A DNA stretch of 64,000 nt from Macrotrachela quadricornifera (taxonomy: Eukaryota > Rotifera > Eurotatoria > Philodinida > Philodinidae), in NCBI GenBank assembly GCA_022393335.1, contig JAJEKB010000790.1, positions 62,001-126,000 on the forward strand. Reading direction: 5' to 3'. The notes under the pieces were generated by a model. It had not been told where the DNA came from. It worked only from the letters and a program-made list of their open reading frames with translations, and searched no databases. This document shows positions 46,998 to 58,337 of the stretch, one piece after another (position 1 is the first letter of the stretch; every line of letters starts with the position of its first letter). Made by a program: the position numbers and the translations under genes.

Positions 46998-47700
46998 CTA
47001 TTAATCAAATTCATGGTCTTGGTTACAGCACGATGCAAAATTTGTCAGATACTGTTTATCAAATCTATCAACTAAAAATTTACATGGTACAAGGGTTGGG
47101 AATTCGATAATTGACGAATAGTATTGATATCTTTCGATTCGAGAGATCTTTATGCACATGTAGTTTTGCATTATCATGATGAAGTCGTATATCATATGTA
47201 CCAGATGTTGGCCTTTTCTTCTGAATTCCTCTGATGGGAGGTTCCGACCAATTTTCAATCTAATAACGATGATCGATGACTTTTTCTCTCGTTATATTCC
47301 TTGCTAGGACTTAGCCAAATTTTCTTGGCACAGTCGAACCTATTTAGCCCATTGAGTATTATCCAGTAAGTTGATTATTCAGCTGCTAGTGATAATGTTT
47401 TTTAAATTACAGATGGTCACAATTAATTCATTCAATGATATTACAACTGGCATCAGTCTTCATTTGTATTTCATCAAATGGTAAAATGGAGGTCATCATT
47501 AATTTGGCAAGAAATTTCTCCAATATTTTCAGAGGTTGTCTCAGTTGTAAGTTGACCAAGTCACAGTTGATCTTCTATATCTTCTTAAACCCATTTTGAC
47601 CATTTAGCAACTGTATGATAAAATGGAGCTTGGTCGCCAAAAACAGAATATAAATCATTATGAATTGATTTCGGGTGAATATTAAGTGTAATATGCACTT
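46998..47700 (-). pseudogene. Decayed mariner-type transposase
   Basis: On the minus strand, 47182-47165 and onward reads LHHDNAKLHVHKDL, the family's HHDNA catalytic-region motif of the IS630-Tc1-mariner superfamily. Upstream (about 47668-47600) reads IHNDLYSVFGDQAPFYHTVA, then KW, the conserved N-terminal helix-turn-helix region before the DIEDQL block; further down ETTSENIGE and CQINDDLHFTI match the mariner linker. These pieces are in different frames and separated by stops and deletions, and the second catalytic Asp region is unclear. The copy is dead. Terminal inverted repeats were not identified. Confidence 0.75.
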
Positions 47701-48094
47701 TAATGCACACAAAAATTTTTCTTATTCATCTAAAATTAACGATGCATAGTTGAAGTGAGGTTTAAGGTTTGAACAGTTACATTTTGTTTACTGAAGAACG
47801 AAGAGTCAGATAAATGCTTCGAAGGAGTATTGTATTACTAATTGTTCCAAATGATTCAGCAAGATTAATGTGTAATCATCTTCAAAATTTGGTGATGTGG
47901 TAAATCAACATCGTGGCACAGATACAATGAGTACACATGCGTACTCTATCGTTAAAAATGATGTAAAAATAATCTACTCATTTTAGTGTAATTCAAAATT
48001 TATCAAAAAATGAGGCAGTATTTACAATATGACTAATTTTTTTTTATATATGGTTTGATGTGATTGCACCATAACGGCATTATCTGTAGAGATA

Positions 48095-48144
48095 AAATGA
48101 CGTGTTTATGTAAACATGTTAAAGGTATATAACTTCTATAAATA
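48095..48144 (+). promoter_or_regulatory. Promoter candidate of LC8-like gene 3
   Basis: AAATGACGTGTTT at 48095-48107 is identical to the motif before gene 1. TATATAA (48126-48132) and TATAAATA (48137-48144) follow, 60-80 nt before the ATG. Confidence 0.5.
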
Positions 48145-48204
48145 TTTAACGAAAAATACCAGATAACAAAGTAACAAAAAACTTATAAATAAAAATTTTA
48201 ATTA

Positions 48205-48792
48205 ATGTGTGTTTGCGTGGAAAAACTAATTAGTATTACATCTGAACAATCATTAGATTTTGTTAATCATACCACTATGGGTAATATTATCAATCATAAA
48301 CGAAAAACATGTAAAACAAACTGTATTTTGTACAAATATGGTATTCGAAAGGTACAGGAGAAAGGTATTATGGGTGTAGCAATACCAAAACTTTCTCAAT
48401 TGTATATTCTACGGCACGAACGTGCTAAGCTTATCGATTCAAATACAATCACATTTGGCAATGAATGTGTACGATTGGTAAACATTGTTTTTCAAGCAAG
48501 TCAAATATTTCCTACAATTATGGGTACATATGATAAGATCAAACATTATTTACGAGAAGAACTCATTCGACAATATCCTAATAAACATTTTCATATAATT
48601 ATTGGTAAAAATGATGGGTTTAGTTTTGCAATTAGTGATTGTGATCATTTTGCTCAAATCAAACAGGAACAATATCAAGTATTGATCTTCTCAACTGAAT
48701 CACACAAAACTATAAAATATGATACTCACGATGCTAATAATCAAATGCAATTGCAATGGACATCAGTTGTAATTAAACGCATAAATAATTAA
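48205..48792 (+). CDS. Divergent dynein light chain (LC8)-like protein, cluster gene 3
   Basis: An intronless ORF of 195 codons; an in-frame ATG at 48277 (MGNIINHKRK) may be the better start. The core matches the cluster but is the most diverged: ERAKLIDSNTITFGNECVRL, IKHYLREELIRQYPNKH, FHIIIGKNDGFSFAISDC, then FAQIKQEQYQVLIFST where the others have FAEIEQEQYRVLIFTT, and HDANNQMQLQWTS. The acidic pair of the EIEQEQ block is changed to QIKQEQ, which would alter surface charge. The N-terminus contains cysteines and a basic patch. Confidence 0.72.
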   Translation: MCVCVEKLISITSEQSLDFVNHTTMGNIINHKRKTCKTNCILYKYGIRKVQEKGIMGVAIPKLSQLYILRHERAKLIDSNTITFGNECVRLVNIVFQASQIFPTIMGTYDKIKHYLREELIRQYPNKHFHIIIGKNDGFSFAISDCDHFAQIKQEQYQVLIFSTESHKTIKYDTHDANNQMQLQWTSVVIKRINN

Positions 48793-51375
48793 TACTTGTA
48801 TATAATAATCTAATTGTAAATATATTTTGGAAAATTAACTATATTCAGGAATCAAGCGAGCTAATTTTTTTGCTGCATTATGTCTTATTTTGATTGCCAG
48901 ATACTAATTTTCAATGTAAAAAATCATTCTTGGTCATGATCTATCATATTGTATAGGAGATATGAACATTTATACATTTGAAAATACTCAGATTAAAACC
49001 TTTCATCTTCATCTTATATAGGCACTTTCTTTAGTCACTGAAAGTAGTTTATATTTTTTATTTTTTTGAAAATTAAAGAAAAACAAAATATCATTTTAGT
49101 TTTAATGAGATACGTAGAATATTTTCTGTATTTTTCACAATGTCTGAGAATGTTGAAAAGACAAGGATTTGAGATAGATAGTATATGAGCTATTAAAGCA
49201 AATGAAAGTGTGTTTTTTATTCATTCTTACTTTCATGTCTATGACTTATATTTTCGCAACTCATAGTTATATACGAATATTCAGACGAAAATCATTTCAA
49301 TTGAATATCAAGCGATTGTTTGTAATGTTATAATGCAGCTCCTGGTAAATAAGTTCAAGATTATTATAAGAATAAGTCATATCTAGATAATTTTCTGTGA
49401 ATGCTTTCTTTCTATAGTTTGATTATTTTGTTAAATCGCTCCAGTACTCGATCATAATTTTCCTTGTTTCGATATACTTCGCCGATAGCATTGCATATAT
49501 CACTAATATAAATATAATTAGGTGAATTTATCTAAGAATTAATTTGCAAGATCTTTTGAAACTATTTATTGTATTCATACTATGTACCAACTATTATAAC
49601 TACTTGAAATTCTTTGAATCATAAATTCATTATTTTGATTCTAAAAATCTTAAAATATCTGATACTAGAATATAGATAATCTGGAACGATTAAAATCATA
49701 TACACATCAGACGCAGACATTTGAATATTTTGCCTAAATCATTTATTGATATTTCAATACTTTGCTTTATTGGAACTACATCAAATAAAAAAAATAATTC
49801 GAATAATGTACATGATAAGTTCTAATTTCAAACAAGAAAGACTTAAGATGCCGAATATATGTATTATAGACATATTTCTTTCACTATATTCTCTGAAGTG
49901 ATCAGTTTGAGTGCTTGTGAAACGATATTAAAAGACACTTCTGTCATATGTATAGGCTTATTAAGATTTTTCTCTTGAATATATTTGATGTTTATAAAGA
50001 TTTATCAAGTTCCAAGATATTAGACAACAAACTTGAACTTTATTTTTATTTTTTATGATAGAAAAAAATATATATGCGCACATTCAAAGTCCTACAACTA
50101 AATAGCTGATGTAATCCTTTTACCACACAAAACTATTGAATTTTTATGACGATTTTGATATAGAACAGGAGTACATTGGAAGTAGCGTCTCCATTCTATA
50201 CAAATCTATTATATATTTGATACGTCTCAATTCAAACGAGATCAAACTATATAGTATTTCTGGATCCTTTTCTGAAATATGAAAAAGCACGTTATTCATA
50301 TTTTTATTTTCATTTTCTAATAACATTATCATCAATATACACATCAACAATGGTTTATTCTTAGTTTATGAGTTTTTTTTTCGATACGCAATATTGATTA
50401 AATAAGAACGTTGTTACATAAATTTTAACGGCAAATACTAAGATAAGAGTTTAGTAATTAAATTCTGAAAAATTTGCTCTGATTAAAACTTGTTACAAGA
50501 TGAACAAACCTTCAACATTACATTCATTAAAATGCTAGTATTTAATGAATACAATCAAGGATTCTTGATGGACAAAATAACATGTTTCAATTTACAGGAA
50601 ATGTAATAAATGCTTGCTTGTGTTGAATGAAATTTTTGTCGTTTTCGACACTATACAACTTGCATAAAAGGAAAATCGACGTCTTGAACAAACTTGAACC
50701 AGTTATTACTTTTAAGATTATCCAAGTATGTATCATGACTAATTGAAAACATCACCGTTTCGATTATCAACTTTCGATTACTTAGATATTATAAGTGATT
50801 TGCAATATATTTCTTATAATAAGTTAAACATTCATATCAAATCTTTCGGTAAATAATTTTGTCAGAAATATTTGTATATTTTTATTGTACAGAAACCTCA
50901 TGAAGTTAATAATGAATGTTTGTTTCATTTAATTTAGACAATAAAAATATCTATGGCACATATAAAACAATATCATAACATACTTTTGCGTTTGATAGAC
51001 TTTAACTGCCGCTATATAAACTAGTTATATTTTTTGCGGAATAAAATTCAATGGGAAAATTTTAGAGTATCTATCGTTTTTTTAACAAATAGTATATCAG
51101 CTTTCATACTTTGATAAATACGCGTTGCACTAATTAATATTTATAGCTCATTGATAAATGCATATATTTGTCATACAACTTCATACTCGACATGATGAAT
51201 CAATTATTCTACAATACTCACCTGACCTATATGAGATAATGACGTTATCATGATATGTGTCATTAAAGTAACACAATGATAACAAGGAGGTAAACTACAT
51301 ATAAAAACGTTTAGAAATCATAGTAGTTCTTATTCAGCTTTTATTTGTCGATTTTTTCATTCAATTTATATAAAC
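48793..51375. other. Spacer between LC8-like genes 3 and 4
   Basis: About 2.6 kb, AT-rich, no convincing gene or element. The gene 4 promoter candidate is at its end. Confidence 0.4.
51235..51307 (+). promoter_or_regulatory. Promoter candidate of LC8-like gene 4
   Basis: GATAATGACGTTATC (51235-51249) is a near-perfect palindrome around TGACGT. TATAAAAAC starts at 51300, 76 nt before the ATG. Confidence 0.5.
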
Positions 51376-51909
51376 ATGAGTGCTATTGTCGGTCAAATTG
51401 TCGGTGAAATTTTTGGTAGACTCGTAGTAGAAATTGTTGGTGCACTTATCGCAGGCGCAATTCAATCAGCTGGACGAAAACGTCGTTCAAAAAAAACAAT
51501 CTCATCTTCTCGAAACCAAAATCGATCATTAACATTACCATCGTCATTGTCAGTTCAACATAGTCGTGCAGTACTTATTGCATCAAGTACTATTACTTTT
51601 GGTAATGATTGTGAACGTCTTATTAATATAGCTTTTCAAACAAGTCAAACATTTCCTAAAATGATGGATAAATATGCTGATGTTGATCAATATCTACGTA
51701 AAGAATTGGCTAAACATTATCCTAATGAACATTTTCATATTATTATTGGTGAAAATAAAAAATTTGGTTTTTCGGTTGATGATAGTCAATATTTTGCTGA
51801 AATTGAACAAGAACGATACCGTATATTAATTTTTACAACAAAACAAAATTCTCAGATAAAATTAGATAGTCATGATGCTAATAGTCAAATGTTATTTGTA
51901 TGGAATTGA
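51376..51909 (+). CDS. Divergent dynein light chain (LC8)-like protein, cluster gene 4
   Basis: An intronless ORF of 177 codons. The core follows the cluster: SRAVLIASSTITFGNDCERL, VDQYLRKELAKHYPNEH, FHIIIGENKKFGFSVDDS, YFAEIEQERYRILIFTT, HDANSQM, ending in LFVWN without the KS-containing tail of the others. Its N-terminus (1-33) is distinct: a hydrophobic, glycine-spaced segment (IVGQIVGEIFGRLVVEIVG, then ALIAGAI) followed by RKRRSKK. This looks like a glycine-zipper or membrane-inserting helix and could anchor the light-chain-like core to a membrane. AATAAA is at 51959-51964. Confidence 0.75.
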   Translation: MSAIVGQIVGEIFGRLVVEIVGALIAGAIQSAGRKRRSKKTISSSRNQNRSLTLPSSLSVQHSRAVLIASSTITFGNDCERLINIAFQTSQTFPKMMDKYADVDQYLRKELAKHYPNEHFHIIIGENKKFGFSVDDSQYFAEIEQERYRILIFTTKQNSQIKLDSHDANSQMLFVWN

Positions 51910-51973
51910 AATTTTATTATTTTTTTTTACAGAAGAAAAAAATAAAATAAAAATATTTAATAAACAAGTTTAT

Positions 51974-52189
51974 TTAATAGATAATATTTGGATTTGTTTG
52001 TCCACTAGCATTATCAAGAACAGTTGCTGTTCCACTACCTTGTTGACTAGGTGTATCTCCACCGAATTTTTCTGCTTGTAAATCTGAATCTTTCTTCGGT
52101 GACTTTGTTTCATTAAGAAGTTCTTTATCTTTGCTTGTCAATTTATTGTTAGCTGTTTCTTGATAATGTTGATTAACAGCACCGTCCAT
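51974..52189 (-). CDS. Small hydrophilic disordered protein
   Basis: An open frame of 71 codons, no Cys or Trp, rich in Lys, Asp, Ser, Gln, Asn and Gly (KDKELLNETKSPKKDSD, KFGGDTPSQQGSGTA). It is convergent with LC8-like gene 4, 64 nt between stops. An AG lies immediately before the ATG (TATATAG) with GTAAGT about 60 nt upstream on the minus strand, so a 5' UTR intron or trans-splice site is likely, which supports it being a gene. I recognise no family; the composition is that of small disordered chaperone-like or hydrophilin proteins. Confidence 0.6.
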   Translation of the reverse strand: MDGAVNQHYQETANNKLTSKDKELLNETKSPKKDSDLQAEKFGGDTPSQQGSGTATVLDNASGQTNPNIIY

Positions 52190-54698
52190 CTATATATAAT
52201 CAATTGTATATAGTAATAAATGTAAATGTATAATATTCATGTTTTACTTACAATGTATAGATACGTATATGATTGTGTACAATACAAGAAAATGAAATAT
52301 ATTTAATGAAATGAAATAATGTTTCTACTTTAATTTATATGGGCAGTTTTTGTTCTCGGTTGTTCTCGTGCGCGTGATGATTTTTCTTTGTTTGCTTGTA
52401 AAATGGAAAGAAAGAGAATAAACTCTTTCACCGAGAGGTTTTTTTATATTTTTTTTTCGAGTTCTTCGATAAAAGGAAGGTATGTTGGCATTAGATACAC
52501 ATCAATTTCACCTTATTCTTTTTCTTTTTCTATTATTGTTCTTTTCAAGATATAATAATCATAGAAAGAAGGTTAAAAAAAGAAAACTTCAATAATGAAT
52601 CAATCGATCAAATAAATGATGTAATCGAATGTCTATTTTAAATAAATTTTTACTTTCACTATCAACTCAATAACCCAATATGAATATTACAAAAAAATTT
52701 AACTGTTCGTAAAACTCTCGTAATTGTTTATAATGTTGAATTGCGTCAGTTTATTTTTTGAATACGTAATGCAAAATTAGCTGCATTGCATAAATAACAA
52801 ATGATGAAAATATAAAATATAACATCTTTTAACCTTATATATTCAATGTTAACCTATAAGAAACACGGAGAAATTTTCTAAGTAAACACTGGAAGAACTT
52901 ATTATTATTTACATCGTCTATGTACAAAATTCCTGAATCTAAAATAAAAATCTGGACAGCAACTAAAACAGATGGTTATAAAAAGAATATTTACTTGTAA
53001 AAGTCCATTGGGCATTGTTTTAGCATTGATAAAATTTCTTTATCTGAATTAGTGTGAATAGCACTAAAAGAAAGAATTAAGCAAAACTCATTATGTTGTT
53101 ATTTTTCGTATTCTTGAAAAATATTCTTATTTATTTCGAAAAAGTTCGAAATATATAAATAATCAGAAATATATTGTTCTCAATGTAGATAATAAGTAGG
53201 TTCGATTAAAGGTATAACGAAACAAACTGTATTCAGAGTAATACCAATATTCAAGAAAAGATTATACGAATGATATCGATTGCACCTATTGTACCAGTCT
53301 ATTTAGAGCTTTTTTCTTGTCGCAATATTGTTATTCTTTTCCATGAATAATCTATAAATGAAGTACTTTATATGATTCTTCGATGAGTTATTTGAGCAAA
53401 AATTTGGAAAGTTGCTTCTCACACACTTTTTCAAGACATTTTTCAGAACGTCAACAAACTTGTATCTTTGACTAAGTTCTTAATTGAAATAGTTTTATAC
53501 GTAAATAGATTTTCTAGAAAAACAGCTACTATTATCTATTGGAATTATAGAGTTCTATGGAATTATCGATCATTTTTAGATAGTAGAACTTTTAATTACA
53601 GTTGTGTTTTGAAATAATAATGATATAATCATAATTCATTACGATTGATATAATCGAATCTATTCCAGGACGACCATTACAACAGTTGTAAACGATCGCA
53701 TTTTGTGTATAATACATTATTTATAATTGCATACATTGGAATTTATCGTCAATTGATTATAGATAACCTTACCATTCCGACTGCTGCATCTTCTTTTGTC
53801 TCAGAATATATCAATAACTAATTTTTGAAACTATCTCTTATTTTCGCTACGACATTGCCATTCCGATTTGATTTTCAGATAGATTTACAGAGAGAAAAAC
53901 CATTTATTTTTTGGATGTGTAGCTCTAACATTATTTCGTTGTTTAGCTCAACCTAAACTAAGAAGAAGACGTTTATTGTTTGGTAAATAGACTTTTCCAT
54001 AATTTCTAAATTCCGATAGACTTGAATAAAGAAGAAAAAGTAACGAGTGTATCAGATTGAATAGTCGTACTTTACATGTCAACTAAATCGAGAGAAAATC
54101 TACTGTTCATAAATTGTAATTATGTTTGAACTTAATATTTTCGTTTTATACATTATATGATTAATTCTATTACTTCGTTGTTAATACCTTTTAACTATGA
54201 TTCTCTATAATATAATAGAATGAATAAAAGTTTGATTTCATACGTTATTTCCTTGTATGAACTTTAGAGAACACATTAATTGAAGTCAAACTAATACCGT
54301 CATTGTTTCTCTAAATCTGCTCATCAAACATGCAATAATGTTAAACAATTTCTTATTATTAATATAAAAATAAAACTCCGTAGATATGCGTCAAATCATG
54401 ACTAACTTATGTTCCGCATACAGTAATATACGATAGTCATGTACGATAGAGCATAATACCAATTTATACATGTTTGACTTCGTATATGTTCTTTGTATGT
54501 AGTAGTAGTAAACGACAATCGTTTTTTGTGGTATTTTCGGATACATGGCTACTTACAGCTGTACTATTTTCATCTGAATATACATAAAAATTATTCTTAA
54601 ATGATATCTGACAAAATATATTTATTCAACAATAGAAAGACAAAAAAATAATAATAATAATAATAATAATTGTTTTTTTTTATTCATTATTTATTCTA
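52190..54698. other. Intergenic, 2.5 kb
   Basis: Begins with the putative 5' UTR intron and promoter of the 71-residue gene; a less AT-rich patch sits at 52340-52390. The remainder is AT-rich without recognisable exons or elements. Confidence 0.4.
54648..54670. repeat. (AAT)n microsatellite
   Basis: About seven to eight trinucleotide units just downstream of the CDC23 stop codon, within its presumed 3' UTR. Confidence 0.85.
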
Positions 54699-57600
54699 TT
54701 AATCAATTGTTGTTGTTGATGATGAATCAAATTCATGTATTGTTGATTGTGCTGTTGGATTTGTTGCTGATATTTGTTGTTGAGATAATTCTTTTTCCTT
54801 AAGTTGTTGTTGACCTTCACGTAAACTAGTTATTTTATTTAAAATATCTTTAGCTGCATTTTTAACTTCGGGAAATTCTAAACATTTTCTAGCATATGAA
54901 TATGCTTGATCATATTGACGTTTTTTAACATGATAATTAGCCAAAAATTCAGCAGCATGAGAAAATTCAGTAAAATTTTTTACCTAAAATAAAATAAAAA
55001 AATTTTCTCTTAATAAATTATTTTTATTTTTTTTTATATACTTGTCGTAATTCTTGTGTACGAATAAATTCCATATAAGCACGTGCTGCTGTTTCTTCAT
55101 CTTTTAAATGATCACATACACTGAAAAAAAAGAAATAAACAAACAAATCACATTAAATTATTTAAATATTTTACTGTGCATATTTTGCAAGTGCATTTCC
55201 TTCAATATCACCAACACAATATGAACGCCAATAACATTTTTTAGCTTCATGTAATTTTTGTGTTCGTTCATAAACTTCACCAAGTGCATTTGAATAACGT
55301 GAATCATTTGGTCTATATATATAAATAAAAATATTAATTAACAAAATTAAACATATTCAACTTACTTTAGAGCAAAAGCTTCTTTAAAATAATATAAAGC
55401 ATAATTGTACATTTTTATAATTTCGTATGTTTCACCAAGACCATACCAAGCACGATGATCTCTACGATTAAGATCTAAATAGAAAAAAAGATTTTCTATA
55501 AAAATTTCTTTTTATTAGATTATTTTATTTACCTAATGCTTCTCGATAAGCATTAATAGCTGCTGCATGATTTTTTCCTTCAACAAATTCATGACCTAAT
55601 AATATCCATGCAGCTGGATAATCAGGATTCATACGTAAAGCACGAGTAAAATATTGTATAGCACGAGCATGATCATTACGTATACTATAAAAATTACCTA
55701 TTAAAAAAAGAAACACATAAAATAAATGTTATAAAAGAATGCTTTAAATAATTTTACCAACAACAATGCATGTTTCAAAGCGATATTTTTCAATTTCAAT
55801 ACATTTTTGTGCTAATCCAGCTAATGCATGATAATCTTCCTTGAAATTTATATAATTAAATTAAATATTTATATATATATATAGATGTATCTTACAAGAA
55901 CAAAAAGAATATTGGAAAATATATCCATTGAATCAAGATTAAATGGATCAATAGTTCGTGCATCTTCACAACATGTTCGTGCTAATTGTAATTCTAAAAT
56001 AAATGAAAAATTTTATAAATAAAAAAAAACTAAAGAAAGAATTCATTTTTAAATTAATTAACCAGCTCCTGTTTCATAAGCTTTAGCTTGTAATAAAAGA
56101 ATATATGTTGAATTTTGAAAGCCAATTTGTGTTAATTCTTTACAAATATATACACATAATTCCGGTTTATGTAATTCGACATAACATCGAGCATAAAATA
56201 CATTTCGTATCCAATGTTTAGGCAAATCCAAACTATGAAGCTAAAATATGAAAATAATAATAGAAAAATAAAATCTTATTTTTTTGAAAAATAAACCTTT
56301 TGTTCACTATCAATAAGTAGACCAAGATCTTCCCATGCTGACCAAAGATGAGGCACTGCTTTAACTGTACGTACAAAATAAGGTAATGCTTCATTAAGTA
56401 AACCTAATCGTTTTAGTACAAGAGCATAACTAAATAAATACAAACAATAGTTTAAAAAAAAACAACATTGCTACAAAAATAAACTTACACATAACAACTA
56501 TAACCATTTAATGGTTGACTTTTTTCACTAGTTGTCAATTCTGTACGAAGACGTATAAGCCATGCATTATCGAGTGATGCTTTAGCTATTCAAAGAAAAA
56601 AGATAATAACATCAATTAATTTCAAAAAAAAAAACTCTTACTTGTCGCTTGCCGTTGATTACTAGCTGTATCGGCTATAAATAAAAGACAGAAAACTTTA
56701 TTTTAATGAAACAAAAAAAAGAAGAATTAAACTTACGAAATACATCAACAAAATCATCACAACGATGTTTTAGACCATCCTAGGAAAAAAAAATTAATAA
56801 ATACATAACAGAAAAAATAGCATTGACATACTAGATATGATGCATACAGACGAAGAAAAAAACCATATCCACTTGTACAATTTCTTAAATGATGTGCACA
56901 TCGAGTGTATTCACGAAGATCAAAATAGCTTTTTGCCATTAAATATAAACTTGATGATGTACCTAATTCCTATAACATAGAATAATTCTATCCTTTTTCT
57001 TTTGCATCGTTAAATCAATTAAATATGTCAACTGATGTAGGAAATCAAAAGATTATATTGTATAGATTATAACAAGGCAAGCTCTTTCGTTTTGAATTGT
57101 TCTGAATTCTACCATAAGGATAATTCCTATAAAAAAATCTTCTATCCTGTCTGATCAAAACTTCGAAATCATTTTAATATCCAGTGTTCATATATAATTT
57201 ATACAGTTTTATAGGAATGTTACATAACAGTAATTGATTATTTATATAAAAACAAAGTATGTTCGTCAATCACATCAAAATCCTTGATAAGAAATATTCA
57301 CTATACATGAGAACCCAAAAAAACAATGAAAAAGCATTAAAAACAGCAGTAAAAGAACCAAAATTAAGATGAGTTTTTAATTTCACCTATTGTGATCGTC
57401 CTTAACACCAACGATACTCGCTAAAAAATCTTTCTCGGATAACTGATTGAAGAAGAAAATAAGTAGAATAGAACAGTTCTGCAACATTATTGGGATTCAC
57501 CTGCCCGATTCCACAATCAATAATGTTTGAACGTTTTCAAATATATTCATTTTTCCAAATTGTAATTTATATTGAGGTACAGAAGTTAGAATAGGTTCGA

Positions 57601-58108
57601 TCATGATCGAGCAATTTATCGTACGTAATAACAAGCTGTGGACATAAAAAAGTGATTAATGCTATGTTAAAATAAATTCGTTTCTGTAAAAACTTCATTT
57701 ACAGATGATGATAAAGAATATGTTAAAGTGATTGAATAACGTAAAAACGATAGTGAATTAACAAAAAAGGTGGAAATGTATTATCATGGTAAAAGAATAA
57801 GTATCAATATGACTTACTCGTGCTGAAACATTCAAATTGATTCCATCTTCTAATTCATTGTCACCATTTTCATTCGATGCAGATCCTAAAGTAATACATT
57901 GAAGCATTTCACAACACCTAAAGAAAAATATTCCTCAAAATTGATTAAGTCAAATTTTATCTTAAATTTACCATTTTCTACTATGTACAAGTCCAACAAG
58001 ATCCAATTCAGGTATTGCTTTTCGTAGATCAGATACTACTGTTTTGGGATCAAATTGAAGATAATTAACATCACGTTGTTCATCAAATGATATTGATAAT
58101 TGATTCAT
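54699..58108 (-). CDS. CDC23: Anaphase-promoting complex subunit 8 (TPR protein)
   Basis: Fifteen minus-strand exons: 58108-57972, 57917-57818, 56969-56832, 56779-56737, 56674-56642, 56585-56489, 56429-56297, 56240-56063, 55993-55896, 55839-55758, 55697-55533, 55474-55366, 55312-55175, 55120-55042, 54983-54699; 604 residues, human 597. It consists of tandem TPR motifs. Diagnostic matches are MAKSYFDLREYTRCAHHL, EKYRFETCIVVGNFYSIR, ALRMNPDYPAAWILLGHEFV, HRAWYGLGETYEIIKM, PNDSRYSNALGEVYE and AKKCYWRSYCVGDIEGNALA. APC8 is a core TPR-lobe subunit of the ubiquitin ligase that degrades cyclins and securin. Intron 2 (848 nt) is the only long intron. The C-terminal tail (Gln/Ser/Thr-rich) is not conserved. 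Confidence 0.96.
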
Positions 58109-58337
58109 TATTTAATATATATAGATTTCTTTTCTTATCTCAAAAAATATCTTTTTGTTGTCAAAAAAAAATAAAACAAATAAAGTTATAAAATAAACAA
58201 GTAATTAACTTTTCAAAAGTGTTTATTCAATATATAGAAATATAACAAAAAAAAATATAAAATTTTTGATATATGTATTGAATATGTAGCTACTGTTGCC
58301 TGAGTCGACTAGAAAGAACTCTGGTTAATCTAATTGT
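58109..58337. other. Short spacer between XPO5 and CDC23, same strand
   Basis: Only 229 nt separate the XPO5 stop from the CDC23 start on the minus strand. There is no acceptor AG immediately before the CDC23 ATG, so an independent promoter is as likely as an operon. Confidence 0.45.

Larger units (their letters stand above)
45973..48204. other. Spacer between LC8-like genes 2 and 3, with transposase relic
   Basis: About 2.2 kb. Besides the mariner relic at about 46998-47700 and the gene 3 promoter, it is AT-rich and featureless. Confidence 0.45.

Noticed and set aside
47001..47258. 85-codon minus-strand frame as a gene of its own
   Set aside because: It overlaps the mariner relic; the meaningful HHDNA sequence is in another frame, so the open frame is incidental.
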